From Streptomyces pseudovenezuelae (GTDB lineage: Bacteria > Actinomycetota > Actinomycetes > Streptomycetales > Streptomycetaceae), in the NCBI RefSeq assembly GCF_001513955.1, contig NZ_KQ948145.1, positions 62,001 to 126,000 of the forward strand: a stretch of DNA of 64,000 nt, given 5' to 3'. The position numbers and the translations under genes were made by a program. Positions 9,036 to 23,046 of the stretch are shown piece by piece; the first letter of the stretch is position 1; every line of letters begins with the position of its first letter. A model generated the notes under the pieces. It had not been told where the DNA came from. It worked only from the letters and a program-made list of their open reading frames with translations, and made no database searches.

Positions 9036-9785
9036 ATGCTTCTGCACGACACCGCGATCATCTACGGCCGCTACCTGCGCCAGTCCCTGCGCTCCCGCTT
9101 CGCGCTGCTGTTCGGGGTCCTGATGCCCTTGCTGTACCTGGTCTTCTTCGGTCCGCTGCTCACCGGTCTCCCGCTCGGCGGCAGGGGCAGTTCCTGGCAG
9201 GTCCTGGTGCCGGGGCTGCTGCTCCAACTGGGCCTGTTCGGGGCGCTGTTCGCGGGCTTCATGATCATCCTGGAGAACGGCCAGGGCGTGGTGGAGCGGA
9301 TGCGGGTCACCCCGGTCAGCCGGCTCGCCCTGCTGCTGGGCAGGGTGCTGCGCGAGGCCACCGTCTTCGTGCTCCAGGCGGTGCTGCTGGTGCTGGCCGC
9401 GCTGGCGATGGGGCTGCGGGCCCCGCTGATCGGCATCGTGATCGGCTTCGCCTTCGTCGCCCTGCTCACCGTCTCGCTGGCCTCGCTGTCGTACGCGCTG
9501 GCGATGAAGGTGCGCACCCCGCAGGAGTTCGGGCCGCTGGTCAACGCGGTCAGCATGCCGTCCATGCTGCTGTCGGGCCTGATGCTCCCGATGACGCTGG
9601 GGCCCAGGTGGCTGGACGTCCTGTCGCACTTCATGCCGTTCCGCTATCTGGTGGACGCGATGCGCGACGCCTACGTCGGCGCGTACACGACGGATCACAT
9701 GCTGTACGGCGTCCTGGTCGCCGTCGGCTTCGCGGTCCTGGCCGTGACGGTCGGCACACGCGTGTTCCGCACGGCCGGAGCGTAA
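9036..9785 (+). CDS. ABC-2 type permease subunit of drug exporter
   Basis: The 249-residue protein is hydrophobic with about six transmembrane segments, the ABC-2 permease layout. The first is near residues 25-45 (ALLFGVLMPLLYLVFFG). Later ones include AGFMIILENGQGVVERMRVTP, which carries the coupling-helix region expected to contact the ATPase. The last helix ends VGTRVFRTAGA. It is co-transcribed with the ATP-binding subunit and would form the export channel with it. The spacing to the adenosyltransferase gene downstream is only 13 bases, so that gene may be read through on the same transcript. Confidence 0.9.
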   Translation: MLLHDTAIIYGRYLRQSLRSRFALLFGVLMPLLYLVFFGPLLTGLPLGGRGSSWQVLVPGLLLQLGLFGALFAGFMIILENGQGVVERMRVTPVSRLALLLGRVLREATVFVLQAVLLVLAALAMGLRAPLIGIVIGFAFVALLTVSLASLSYALAMKVRTPQEFGPLVNAVSMPSMLLSGLMLPMTLGPRWLDVLSHFMPFRYLVDAMRDAYVGAYTTDHMLYGVLVAVGFAVLAVTVGTRVFRTAGA

Positions 9786-9798
9786 TTACCCTGGCCTC

Positions 9799-10371
9799 AT
9801 GGTCAATCTGACGCGCATCTACACCAGGACCGGCGACCAGGGCAGCACCGCCCTCGGCGACATGAGCCGGGTCGCCAAGACCGATCTGCGGATCTCCGCG
9901 TACGCGGACGCCAACGAGGCGAACGCGGTGATCGGCACGGCGATCGCGCTGGGGGGTCTGGAGGAGGAGGTCGTCACGGTTCTCACCCGGGTGCAGAACG
10001 ACCTGTTCGACGTCGGAGCCGACCTGTCCACGCCCGTGGTCGAGAACCCGGAGTTCCCGCCCCTGCGCGTCGAGCAGTTCTACGTCGACAAGCTGGAGGC
10101 GGACTGCGACCGCTTCAACGAGCGGCTGGACAAGCTCCGCTCCTTCATCCTCCCGGGCGGCACCCCCGGCGCGGCCCTGCTCCACCAGGCCTGCACGGTC
10201 GTACGGCGTGCCGAGCGCTCGACGTGGGCGGCGCTGGAGGTGCACGGCGACCACATGAACCCGCTCACGGCGACCTACCTGAACCGGCTGTCGGACCTGC
10301 TGTTCATCCTGGCCCGTACCGCCAACAAGGACGTCGGGGACGTGCTCTGGGTGCCGGGCGGGGAGCGCTAG
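9799..10371 (+). CDS. cob(I)yrinic acid a,c-diamide adenosyltransferase, PduO type
   Basis: This 190-residue enzyme transfers adenosyl from ATP to cob(I)alamin to make coenzyme B12. The N-terminal ATP-binding motif YTRTGDQGSTALGDMSRV lies at residues 9-26, and AYADANEANAVIG is near 34. The later VVRRAERS and NRLSDLLFILAR segments are PduO signatures. The length is normal. The stop overlaps by four bases the 3' end of the convergent membrane protein gene. It sits only 13 bases after the ABC permease; no functional link between the two is evident. Confidence 0.93.
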   Translation: MVNLTRIYTRTGDQGSTALGDMSRVAKTDLRISAYADANEANAVIGTAIALGGLEEEVVTVLTRVQNDLFDVGADLSTPVVENPEFPPLRVEQFYVDKLEADCDRFNERLDKLRSFILPGGTPGAALLHQACTVVRRAERSTWAALEVHGDHMNPLTATYLNRLSDLLFILARTANKDVGDVLWVPGGER

Positions 10372-10898
10372 CGCCGCTGCTTGGGGAACAGGGTGTAGCT
10401 GCCGGCGATCACCACGTTGATGCCGACCAGCCACAGCATCCGCTGCTGCCAGGCACGCAGGGAGTCGGCCTGCCCGTCGCCGACGTACCAGACCGCGGCC
10501 TGCAGCAGGACCACGGCGACCACCGCGGCGAGGATCCAGCGGCCCGCGACCTTCCACTCGTGGACGGCGCGGGCCGTGCCGTACCTCGGCGGCTTCACCG
10601 GCGGCGGGCCGCCCGCGAACCGGTGGGCGACCCAGGCGTCCGCCCACTTGATCGTCGAGTGCCCGAGACCCACGGTGAAACCGATGTAGACGGCGGCCAG
10701 TCCGTGCTTCCAGTCGGGCTCGGCACCGTTCCTGAGGTCGATCGCGGTGACCGTGAACAGCACGAGTTCCAGCAGCGGCTCGCACAGCAGCAGGGCCAGT
10801 CCGACACGCGGCATGCGCAGCCCGTATCGGAAGGCCAGCCCGGCTGCCAGCAGCACCCAGAAGGCCACCTCACACGCGACGATCAGTCCGACGATCAC
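10368..10898 (-). CDS. polytopic membrane protein of unknown function
   Basis: The 176-residue protein has four to five predicted membrane helices. These include residues 1-25 (VGLIVACEVAFWVLLAAGLA), a pair around 33-55, one around 70-85, and two in the last 55 residues. A cytoplasmic-looking loop with RFAGGPPPVKPPRYG splits them. The GTG start at 10898 has GGGAG upstream. It converges on the adenosyltransferase gene with a 4-base overlap and is divergent from chiS. I do not recognise a named family. Confidence 0.7.
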   Translation of the reverse strand: MIVGLIVACEVAFWVLLAAGLAFRYGLRMPRVGLALLLCEPLLELVLFTVTAIDLRNGAEPDWKHGLAAVYIGFTVGLGHSTIKWADAWVAHRFAGGPPPVKPPRYGTARAVHEWKVAGRWILAAVVAVVLLQAAVWYVGDGQADSLRAWQQRMLWLVGINVVIAGSYTLFPKQRR

Positions 10899-11048
10899 GA
10901 CCGCTCCCTTCGTCTCCCGTCCAGGCTGCCGACGCGCGCGGCCCCTCGCGTCGTCGCCGGTGAGGAAACCGCCCTACATCGAAAGATGCAGTCCAGGACC
11001 ATTCCCGGGCATCACGCGCCGCCCGCGGACACCGTGTTGGATGGGGTC

Positions 11049-12212
11049 ATGGCCCTCCCCCGCCCGCACCGCTTCGACATCTGCATCGCGGCCGGCGGCC
11101 TGCTCGGCGGACTGCTGCTGGTGGGCATCGGACTGGGCACCCGGCCGTCCAGCGACCCGATCACCCTCTTCGACGGCCCCTGGCCGGTCCTGCTGCCCCT
11201 CACCGTGCTGGCCGGCTGCGAACTGCTGCGCCGCACGGCCCCGCGCGCGGCGCTGCTCACCGGCACCGCCGCGATCTGCGCCGACCTCGTGACCCAGGGC
11301 AACCTCGCCACGATCCTGATGTTCACCGACGTCGTCTACGCGGCCGTGCTGTACGGCCCGCTCGCCTCGGCCCGCCGCATCCAGTGGATCACCGGGCTGC
11401 TGACCGTGGCCGGCACGCTGGTGCCGTTCGCGGTGTGGCGGGTGCCGGAGGCGCTGCTGATCGGCGTGGTCGTGGGGGTCGTGGCGTACGGGCCCGCCGC
11501 CACCGGGTGGATCGTGCGCAACCACCGTGACGCCGCCGAGGCCGCCCGGCTGCGCGCCGAACAGACCGCGCTGCTCGCCGAGATGGACCGCACCCAGGCC
11601 GTCACCGCCGAACGCGCCCGGATGGCACGGGAGTTGCACGACATGGTGGCCAACCACCTGTCGGCGATCGCCATCCACTCCACGGCCGCCCTGTCCATCG
11701 ACGAGCCCGCGACCTCCCGCGAGGCCCTCGCGGTGATCCGGGAGAACAGCGTCGACGGGCTCGCCGAGATGCGCCGGCTGATCGGCATCCTGCGCGACGG
11801 CGACCACGAGCCCTCCCCCGTCCCCACCCTCGACGGCCTCGGCGCCCTCGTCGACGGCGCCCGCGCCAACGGTCTGGACGTCACCCTGGACGCCTGCCAC
11901 CACGCCGCCGTGCCCGCTCCCGTCGAACTCGCGGCCTACCGCATCGTCCAGGAGTCCCTGACCAACGCCCTCAAGCACGCCTGTCCGGGCCCGGTCTCGG
12001 TGTCCCTCGCCGAGCGGGACGGCGCGCTCACGGTCGAGGTGAGCAGTCCGTACGGCGACCGGGACGGGCCGCGCGCCCCCGGCTCGGGTGCGGGGCTGGT
12101 CGGGATGCGGGAGCGGGCAGCCCTGCTGGGAGGCACCTTCCGGGCCGGACCGCTGGGCGCGCTGTGGACCGTCCACGCCACGCTTCCCGTACCGGAAGGA
12201 GAATCCGAATGA
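11049..12212 (+). CDS. chiS: ChiS-type sensor histidine kinase
   Basis: This 387-residue kinase has about five N-terminal membrane helices (to about residue 150) with almost no extracellular loop. The HisKA_3 dimerisation domain carries phospho-acceptor His197 in RELHDMVANHL. The C-terminal ATPase domain ends GAGLVGMRERAALLGG. It is a NarL/DesK-class sensor. Its stop overlaps the next gene (ATGA), so the two are translationally coupled. The gene order sensor-regulator-chitinase matches the chiS-chiR-chiC locus known from Streptomyces, where the pair controls chitinase expression; identity is inferred from that context. Several starts are possible upstream (10986, 11034). I chose the ATG with GGATGGGG before it. 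Confidence 0.85.
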   Translation: MALPRPHRFDICIAAGGLLGGLLLVGIGLGTRPSSDPITLFDGPWPVLLPLTVLAGCELLRRTAPRAALLTGTAAICADLVTQGNLATILMFTDVVYAAVLYGPLASARRIQWITGLLTVAGTLVPFAVWRVPEALLIGVVVGVVAYGPAATGWIVRNHRDAAEAARLRAEQTALLAEMDRTQAVTAERARMARELHDMVANHLSAIAIHSTAALSIDEPATSREALAVIRENSVDGLAEMRRLIGILRDGDHEPSPVPTLDGLGALVDGARANGLDVTLDACHHAAVPAPVELAAYRIVQESLTNALKHACPGPVSVSLAERDGALTVEVSSPYGDRDGPRAPGSGAGLVGMRERAALLGGTFRAGPLGALWTVHATLPVPEGESE

Positions 12213-12850
12213 TCCGCGTCCTGGTCGCCGAGGACCAGTCGGCCGTCCGCGCCGGACTCGTCCTCATCCTGCGCAGCGCTCCCGGTATCGAGGTGGTGGG
12301 CGAGGCCGCGGACGGTGAGCAGGCGGTGGAGCTGGCCCGCGAGCTGCGGCCGGACCTGGTGCTGATGGACGTCCAGATGCCGCGGCTTGACGGGGTGTCG
12401 GCGACGCGGCAGGTCGTGGGGGAAGGGCTCGCGGACGTCCTCGTGCTGACCACCTTCGACCTCGACGAGTACGTGTTCGGGGCCCTGCGGGCCGGTGCCG
12501 CCGGTTTCCTGCTGAAGAACACGGAGGCGAAGGACCTCATCACGGCCGTGCGCACGGTGGCGCGGGGCGAGGGAATCGTCGCCCCGGCCGTCACCCGGCG
12601 TCTGATCGCCGAGTTCGCCGCCAGGCCGGTGCGCGGGACGGGCGTCGATCCGGCCGTCCTCGACACCCTCACCCGGCGGGAACGCGAGGTGCTCTCCTGT
12701 CTCGGGGAGGGCCTGTCCAACGCGGACATCGCCGAGCGCCTCGACATGGCCGAGGCCACGGCGAAGACGCACGTCAGCCGTCTGCTGGGGAAGCTGGAGC
12801 TGCGCAGCCGAGTGCAAGCGGCGGTACTGGCACAGGAGTTGAGGGTCTAG
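12209..12850 (+). CDS. chiR: ChiR-type NarL/LuxR response regulator
   Basis: The 213-residue regulator has an N-terminal receiver domain with acidic pocket E8/D9 and phospho-acceptor Asp54 (VLMDVQMPRLDG). The conserved lysine is in LLKNTEAKD. The C-terminal LuxR-type helix-turn-helix is LTRREREVLSCLGEGLSNAD onward. It overlaps the kinase gene by four bases and is followed after 118 bases by the chitinase gene. It is therefore the expected transcriptional activator of chiC, acting at the direct repeats at 12869-12901 or near them. Confidence 0.88.
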   Translation: MIRVLVAEDQSAVRAGLVLILRSAPGIEVVGEAADGEQAVELARELRPDLVLMDVQMPRLDGVSATRQVVGEGLADVLVLTTFDLDEYVFGALRAGAAGFLLKNTEAKDLITAVRTVARGEGIVAPAVTRRLIAEFAARPVRGTGVDPAVLDTLTRREREVLSCLGEGLSNADIAERLDMAEATAKTHVSRLLGKLELRSRVQAAVLAQELRV

Positions 12851-12868
12851 TTGTCTCATGAACCAGAG

Positions 12869-12901
12869 TGGTCCAGACCTATTGACCCGTGGTCCAGACC
12901 T
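12869..12901 (+). promoter_or_regulatory. pair of 12-bp direct repeats in the chiC promoter
   Basis: The sequence TGGTCCAGACCT occurs at 12869-12880 and again, identically, at 12890-12901. The starts are 21 bases apart, about two helical turns, so both copies face the same side of DNA. Identical repeats overlapping the promoter are known from Streptomyces chitinase genes. They also resemble the DasR operator core (TGGTCTAGACCA), so repression by the GlcNAc regulator DasR or activation by ChiR are both plausible. Confidence 0.9.
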
Positions 12902-12968
12902 TTCTATTCTCGCGGGACCGTGGGTGTGAAGGCTCAGTCACGCCCCCAACTCCCCTAGGAGGCGCACG

Positions 12969-14789
<1,821 letters not shown>

Positions 14790-14805
14790 ACCAGGATCCA
14801 CTGAG

Positions 14806-14829
14806 GGCGCGCGGCCTGTGCCGCGCGCC
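14806..14829 (+). terminator. hairpin terminator of chiC
   Basis: A perfect 10-base-pair inverted repeat (GGCGCGCGGC, loop CTGT) lies 17 bases after the chiC stop. It lacks a strong U tract, as is common for Streptomyces terminators. Confidence 0.8.
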
Positions 14830-15095
14830 TTCGGCGTACTCCCCCCAGGGCCGTTCGGCCCGCACCGAGGGACCATCAGCGGCCGAAGGACGGCTGCCGA
14901 CCGGGAACAATCGGTATCTCGACCACAAGCGGAATGACTCGTTCGGGGGGACGAATGCAGCGCAGGTCCAAGAACAGGCGAAACTCCGACAGCCCGTCGG
15001 CCAGGCCCAGGACGACCTACCTGGGGATGTTCACCGGGACGACGGTCGCGGCACTCCTGACCGTCCTGCCCGTCGGGGTCACCGTGACCCTCGAC
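14830..15095. other. 266-base gap between chiC and DUF2550 gene; possible short membrane ORF
   Basis: No recognised gene lies here. A plus-strand frame beginning at the ATG at 14955 (GGGGGGACGA just upstream) encodes a basic N-terminus and then one hydrophobic stretch (TTVAALLTVLPVGVTVTL). It then runs on into sequence antisense to the DUF2550 gene. It could be a decayed or lineage-specific small membrane protein or chance; I do not call it as a gene. Confidence 0.35.
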
Positions 15096-15542
15096 TCAGG
15101 CCACGTTGACACGCTGACCGGGGGGAGCTGCCTCCAGCCACGCCAGGAAGCCGGTCAGCGCGTCCTCACTCATCGCGAGTTCGAGACGCGTGCCCCGGTG
15201 CAGACAGGTCAGGATCACGGCGTCGGAGAGCAGGGCCATCTCCTCCTCCCCGTCGGGGAGACGACGGCCGGCGACCTCGATCGCGGCCCGCTCCAGGACG
15301 CGGCGCGGGCGATAGGCGTAGGAGAAGACGCGGTACCACTCGACGCGGTCGCCGTTGTAGCGGGCCACGCCGTAGCTCCAGCCCTTGCCGCCGGGGTCGG
15401 TCTTCTCCGGGACGTCCCAGCGCAGGGAACAGTCGAAGGTACCGCCGGAGCGCTGGATGAGCCTGCGGCGCAGGCCGAAGACGAACAGCCCCAGCACCAC
15501 CAGGGCCACGACGATTCCGCACACAGTCAGAGCGAGGACCAT
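15096..15542 (-). CDS. DUF2550-family membrane protein at end of atp cluster
   Basis: This 148-residue protein has one N-terminal membrane helix (about residues 2-24), then a cytoplasmic domain beginning RSGGTFDCSLRWD and ending LAWLEAAPPG. That is the pattern of the DUF2550 family, which in actinobacteria commonly follows atpC, as here. Function is unknown; the location suggests a link to ATP synthase or membrane physiology. The ATG at 15542 has GGAGG nine bases upstream; a GTG two codons earlier is too close to that site. A strong terminator lies between atpC and this gene, so it probably has its own promoter as well. Confidence 0.85.
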   Translation of the reverse strand: MVLALTVCGIVVALVVLGLFVFGLRRRLIQRSGGTFDCSLRWDVPEKTDPGGKGWSYGVARYNGDRVEWYRVFSYAYRPRRVLERAAIEVAGRRLPDGEEEMALLSDAVILTCLHRGTRLELAMSEDALTGFLAWLEAAPPGQRVNVA

Positions 15543-15611
15543 CGACACCGACCTCCTCGTCTCCTAGGTACCTTCAATAGGTAACGGAACGGAAAAAACA
15601 TCCAGATCTGC

Positions 15612-15659
15612 CTCAGCCGCGACCGGCTCCGGATCGCTCCGGTGCCGGCCGCGGCTGAG
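15612..15659 (-). terminator. hairpin terminator after atpC
   Basis: An inverted repeat begins and ends with a perfect 10-bp arm (CTCAGCCGCG / CGCGGCTGAG) and contains further pairing inside. It lies about 25 bases beyond the atpC stop on the minus strand and probably ends the ATP synthase operon transcript. Confidence 0.8.
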
Positions 15660-15684
15660 TGACGTCATACGGCTCCGCGCTGGT

Positions 15685-16059
15685 TCAGCGCGCAGTCGCC
15701 GCGCGCAGTCGTACGTCCGCGCGACGCTCGGCGGCGGCGTCGCCCTCCGCCTTCGCGCGCTCCAGCTCCCGCTCCGCGCGCTGGACGTCGATCTCGTCCG
15801 ACAGCTCGGCGATCTCGGCCAGCAGCGACAGCTTGTTGTCGGCGAACGAGATGAAACCGCCGTGCACGGCGGCGACGACCGTCCCGCCATCGCTCGTACG
15901 GATGGTCACCGGGCCCGACTCCAGCACACCGAGCAGCGGCTGGTGACCGGGCATGACGCCGATGTCGCCGGACGTGGTGCGCGCGACGACCAGGGTGGCC
16001 TCGCCGGACCAGACCTCTCGGTCGGCCGCGACCAGCGCGACGTGCAGCTCAGCAGCCAA
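15685..16059 (-). CDS. atpC: F1Fo ATP synthase epsilon subunit
   Basis: Epsilon is part of the central stalk and restrains ATP hydrolysis by F1. The 124-residue protein has an N-terminal beta-sandwich (MAAELHVALVAADREVWSGE, with GVMPGHQPLLGVLESGPV). It ends in a helical hairpin rich in Glu, Arg and Ala (IDVQRAERELERAKAEGDAA). I chose the TTG at 16059, which has GGAG five bases upstream and gives the usual length. The frame extends seven codons further to a GTG without merit. It is the last gene of the operon, separated from atpD by 133 bases that contain two hairpins. Confidence 0.95.
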   Translation of the reverse strand: MAAELHVALVAADREVWSGEATLVVARTTSGDIGVMPGHQPLLGVLESGPVTIRTSDGGTVVAAVHGGFISFADNKLSLLAEIAELSDEIDVQRAERELERAKAEGDAAAERRADVRLRAATAR

Positions 16060-16127
16060 GGTGGCTCCTCGGGTCACCACCCGGCGGTTCGGCCGGGTGT
16101 TGGTTACAAGTCTAGTAGGCGTGGAAG

Positions 16128-16176
16128 AGGGGGCGGGACGTGCCCCGCCCCCTCAGGTGTGAACCACAGGGTTCAC
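16128..16176 (-). promoter_or_regulatory. two consecutive hairpins between atpD and atpC
   Basis: Two perfect inverted repeats lie inside the operon after the atpD stop. One is AGGGGGCGGG/CCCGCCCCCT (16128-16153, loop of six). The other is GTGAACC/GGTTCAC (16159-16176, loop of four). They could act as a partial terminator, an RNA processing site or a 3' stabiliser for the upstream message. Confidence 0.7.
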
Positions 16177-16192
16177 TGCGAACTCAGGGAGT

Positions 16193-18546
<2,354 letters not shown>

Positions 18547-18567
18547 GAGTCAGGTCCCTTCCTTACG

Positions 18568-20157
18568 TCACTTGGCCGCGGCCGGGGCGTCCTCGCCGAG
18601 AAGCTTGCCGTCCGAGGTCTCGAACTGCTTCTTGAAGTCGGCGATCGCGTCGGCAACAGCGGTGAGGGTGTCGTCCGACATCTTGCCGCCCTCCTTGATG
18701 GAGGTCATGAGGCCCTGCTCCTTGCGGTGCAGGTACTCGAGCAGCTCCTTCTCGAAGCGGCGGATGTCGTTGACCGGGACGTCGTCCATCTTGCCGGTGG
18801 TGCCGGCCCAGACGGAGACGACCTGGTCCTCGGTCGCCATCGGCTGGTACTGGGCCTGCTTCAGCAGCTCGACCATGCGCTGGCCGCGCTCAAGCTGCGC
18901 CTTCGACGCGGCGTCCAGGTCGGAACCGAAGGCGGCGAACGCCTCCAGCTCACGGAACTGGGCGAGGTCCACGCGCAGACGACCCGAGACCTGCTTCATC
19001 GCCTTGTGCTGCGCGGAACCACCGACTCGGGAGACGGAGATACCGACGTTCAGCGCGGGGCGCTGACCGGCGTTGAACAGGTCCGACTCCAGGAAGCACT
19101 GGCCGTCGGTGATGGAGATGACGTTGGTCGGGATGAACGCCGAGACGTCGTTGGCCTTGGTCTCGACGATCGGCAGACCGGTCATCGAACCGGCGCCCAT
19201 CTCGTCGGAGAGCTTGGCGCAGCGCTCCAGCAGGCGGGAGTGCAGGTAGAAGACGTCACCCGGGTAGGCCTCGCGCCCCGGCGGGCGACGCAGCAGCAGG
19301 GACACGGCGCGGTAGGCGTCGGCCTGCTTCGAGAGGTCGTCGAAGATGATGAGGACGTGCTTGCCCTCGTACATCCACTGCTGGCCGATGGCCGAACCGG
19401 TGTACGGCGCCAGGTACTTGAAGCCGGCCGGGTCGGACGCCGGGGCGGCGACGATGGTCGTGTACTCCAGCGCGCCGGCCTCTTCGAGGGCGCCACGCAC
19501 GGAGGCGATGGTCGAGCCCTTCTGGCCGATGGCGACGTAGACGCAGCGGACCTGCTTCTTCGGGTCGCCGGAGCGCCAGTTGTCGCGCTGGTTGATGATC
19601 GTGTCGACGGCCAGGGCGGTCTTGCCGGTCTGACGGTCACCGATGATCAGCTGACGCTGGCCACGGCCGATCGGGGTCATCGCGTCGACGGCCTTGTAGC
19701 CGGTCTCCATCGGCTCGTGCACCGACTTACGGGCCATGACGCCCGGAGCCTGCAGCTCAAGGGCACGACGACCGCTGGTCTCGATCTCGCCGAGGCCGTC
19801 GATCGGGGCACCGAGCGGGTCGACGACGCGGCCGAGGTAGCCCTCGCCGACAGCCACGGAGAGGACCTCGCCGGTACGGGTGACCGGCTGACCCTCCTCG
19901 ATGCCGCTGAACTCACCGAGGATGACGCAACCGATCTCGCGCTCTTCCAGGTTGAGCGCGAGGCCGAGGGTGCCGTCCTCGAACTTCAGCAGTTCGTTGG
20001 CCATGGCCGAGGGCAGACCCTCGACCTTCGCGATGCCGTCGCCGGCAAGGGTGACCGTACCGACCTCCTCGCGCGAGGCCGCGTCCGGCTTGTACGACTG
20101 GACGAAGTTCTCCAGCGCGTCCCGGATCTCCTCCGGCCGGATCGTGAGCTCCGCCAT
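18568..20157 (-). CDS. atpA: F1Fo ATP synthase alpha subunit
   Basis: Alpha forms the non-catalytic nucleotide sites of the F1 hexamer. The 529-residue protein begins [19 protein letters not shown]. It has Walker [11 protein letters not shown] near residue 175 and the signature [17 protein letters not shown] in the form [17 protein letters not shown] near 375. The frame is open 25 codons upstream, but family homology and the GGAGAGCAGGGAACC just before the ATG fix the start at 20157. It ends ...[12 protein letters not shown] gap of about 125 bases separates it from atpH. Confidence 0.98.
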   Translation of the reverse strand: MAELTIRPEEIRDALENFVQSYKPDAASREEVGTVTLAGDGIAKVEGLPSAMANELLKFEDGTLGLALNLEEREIGCVILGEFSGIEEGQPVTRTGEVLSVAVGEGYLGRVVDPLGAPIDGLGEIETSGRRALELQAPGVMARKSVHEPMETGYKAVDAMTPIGRGQRQLIIGDRQTGKTALAVDTIINQRDNWRSGDPKKQVRCVYVAIGQKGSTIASVRGALEEAGALEYTTIVAAPASDPAGFKYLAPYTGSAIGQQWMYEGKHVLIIFDDLSKQADAYRAVSLLLRRPPGREAYPGDVFYLHSRLLERCAKLSDEMGAGSMTGLPIVETKANDVSAFIPTNVISITDGQCFLESDLFNAGQRPALNVGISVSRVGGSAQHKAMKQVSGRLRVDLAQFRELEAFAAFGSDLDAASKAQLERGQRMVELLKQAQYQPMATEDQVVSVWAGTTGKMDDVPVNDIRRFEKELLEYLHRKEQGLMTSIKEGGKMSDDTLTAVADAIADFKKQFETSDGKLLGEDAPAAAK

Positions 20158-20282
20158 CTGGGTTCCCTGCTCTCCTTGTTGGGCCCGAAGTTTCACTTTG
20201 GGGGTCTGGGGGCGACCCCCAGGATTCTTCATGTACGGCCCAACCAGGGCCGTCGTAAGTACGTACTGCTATGGAGTTGCTG

Positions 20283-21098
20283 CTAGCCCGCCAGGCGGCG
20301 GCCGGCGTCCTCGATGCGGTCCGCGATGGAGCCGTTGATGACCTCGTCGCCGACCTGCACCCGGATCCCGCCGAGGACCTCGGGGTCCACGTCGAGGTTG
20401 AGGTGCATCGGGCGGCCGTAGAGCTTCGCCAGGGCACCGCCCAGGCGCTGCTTCTGCTGGTCGCTCAGCGGAACCGCCGAGGTGACGACGGCCACCATGC
20501 GGTCCCGGCGCTCGGCGGCGAGCTTGGACAGGGACTCCAGTCCCGCCTCCAGGCTACGTCCCCGGGGCGCGGCCACAAGGCGCGTCACCAATCGCTCGGT
20601 CGTCGCATCGGCGCGGCCGCCGAGCAGGCTGGCGAGCAGCTCACGCTTGGCCGGGGCCGTGGCGGCGCGGTCGGTCAGCGCGGCGCGCAGCTCGGTGTTC
20701 GAGGCGACGATCCGGCCGAACCGGAACAGCTCGTCCTCGACGTTGTCGAGCTTGCCCCGCCGCTGCGCGGCGGTGAGGTCGGCGTCGTCGGCCAGCTCCT
20801 CCAGCGCGTCCACCAGGTCGCGCGAACGCGACCAGCGGGAGCGCACCATGCCGGACACCAGGTCCGTGGCGGGGCCGCCGACCTGCGTGCCGATCAGGCG
20901 CTGGGCCAGTTCGGCCTTGGCCTCGCCGGGCTGCGCCGGGTCGGTCAGGACCCGACGCAGCGACACCTCGCGGTCGAGCAGCGCGGTGACGGCGGCCAGC
21001 TCGTCGGCGAGCGAGCCGGCGTCCACGGACGTGTTGTCCGTCAGCGCGTCGAGACGCTCGCGTGCGGCTGCCAGGGCCTCGCGGCTCGCTCCGTTCAT
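20283..21098 (-). CDS. atpH: F1Fo ATP synthase delta subunit (long actinobacterial form)
   Basis: Delta joins the peripheral stalk (b) to the top of F1. At 271 residues it is about 95 longer than the E. coli subunit. The C-terminal part (YGRPMHLNLDVDPEVLGGIR, then IEDAGRRLAG) matches the conserved delta end. The extra length is helical and lies toward the N-terminus, as in other actinobacteria. In mycobacteria an equivalent region is fused to a b-type subunit; here atpF and atpH are separate but overlap by four bases (ATGA), so they are translationally coupled. Confidence 0.95.
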   Translation of the reverse strand: MNGASREALAAARERLDALTDNTSVDAGSLADELAAVTALLDREVSLRRVLTDPAQPGEAKAELAQRLIGTQVGGPATDLVSGMVRSRWSRSRDLVDALEELADDADLTAAQRRGKLDNVEDELFRFGRIVASNTELRAALTDRAATAPAKRELLASLLGGRADATTERLVTRLVAAPRGRSLEAGLESLSKLAAERRDRMVAVVTSAVPLSDQQKQRLGGALAKLYGRPMHLNLDVDPEVLGGIRVQVGDEVINGSIADRIEDAGRRLAG

Positions 21099-21646
21099 CG
21101 CGCGGCCTCGGCCTTCTCCTCGAGGTCGTCGAGGAAGCGGTCGATCACGCGGCTCTGCCGGGCGTGGTCCTCGAGGGACTCGCCGACGAGCTTGCCGGCC
21201 AGGTCGGTGGCGAGCTTGCCGACGTCCTGGCGCAGCGCGGAGGACGCGGCCTTGCGGTCCGCCTCGATCTGCGCGTGACCGGCGGCGACGATCTCCTCGC
21301 GCTGCCGCTGGCCTTCCGCGCGCATCTCGGCGATGAGCGTGGCGCCCTGCTCCTGAGCCTCCTGGCGCAGGCGCGCGGCCTCGTGGCGGGCCTCGGCGAG
21401 CTGTGCCTTGTACTGCTCAAGGACGCTCTGGGCCTCGGTCTGCGCGGCCTCGGCCTTCTCGATACCGCCCTCGATGGCCTCGCGACGCTCTTCCAGAACC
21501 TTGTTGATGGTCGGGAGGAGCTTCTTGGCGAGGAAGCCGAAGACGATGACGAAGGCGATCAGGCCGATGACGAGCTCCGGCCACGGCGGAATGAGGGGAT
21601 TCTCCTTCTCCGCCTCGGCCGCCAGCTGAACCAGTGCGTGGTTCAC
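21095..21646 (-). CDS. atpF: F1Fo ATP synthase b subunit
   Basis: The b subunit dimer is the peripheral stalk. The 183-residue protein has a short periplasmic N-terminus and one membrane helix at about residues 24-43 (ELVIGLIAFVIVFGFLAKKL). A long, highly charged coiled coil follows (EERREAIEGGIEKAEAAQTE and onward). It overlaps atpH by four bases and starts 42 bases after the atpE stop. Length and architecture are normal. Confidence 0.96.
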   Translation of the reverse strand: MNHALVQLAAEAEKENPLIPPWPELVIGLIAFVIVFGFLAKKLLPTINKVLEERREAIEGGIEKAEAAQTEAQSVLEQYKAQLAEARHEAARLRQEAQEQGATLIAEMRAEGQRQREEIVAAGHAQIEADRKAASSALRQDVGKLATDLAGKLVGESLEDHARQSRVIDRFLDDLEEKAEAAR

Positions 21647-21688
21647 ATCAGTGCCTTTCGTCGAATGGGGCTGTCGTCGTGGTTCGTC

Positions 21689-22821
<1,133 letters not shown>

Positions 22822-23046
22822 CGCGGGCTCCTTCGTCGTGGCGCATAGGTACGGCAACCTCGTTGTGTCGGCGCGGCGGTAGGCCGCAGTTCGGCACGGG
22901 ACTGGTGTAACGGATGTGGGGGCGGCCGGGGGGCATCGAGCCTCGCGTTCGAGCAGGCGTCAGCTCGGATGCCCGCGCCCGCGATGCCGCAGTTGGCACC
23001 GGACGATAGCAGGGTCTCTCAGTCGCATTTATCCCGGCCCTACCTC

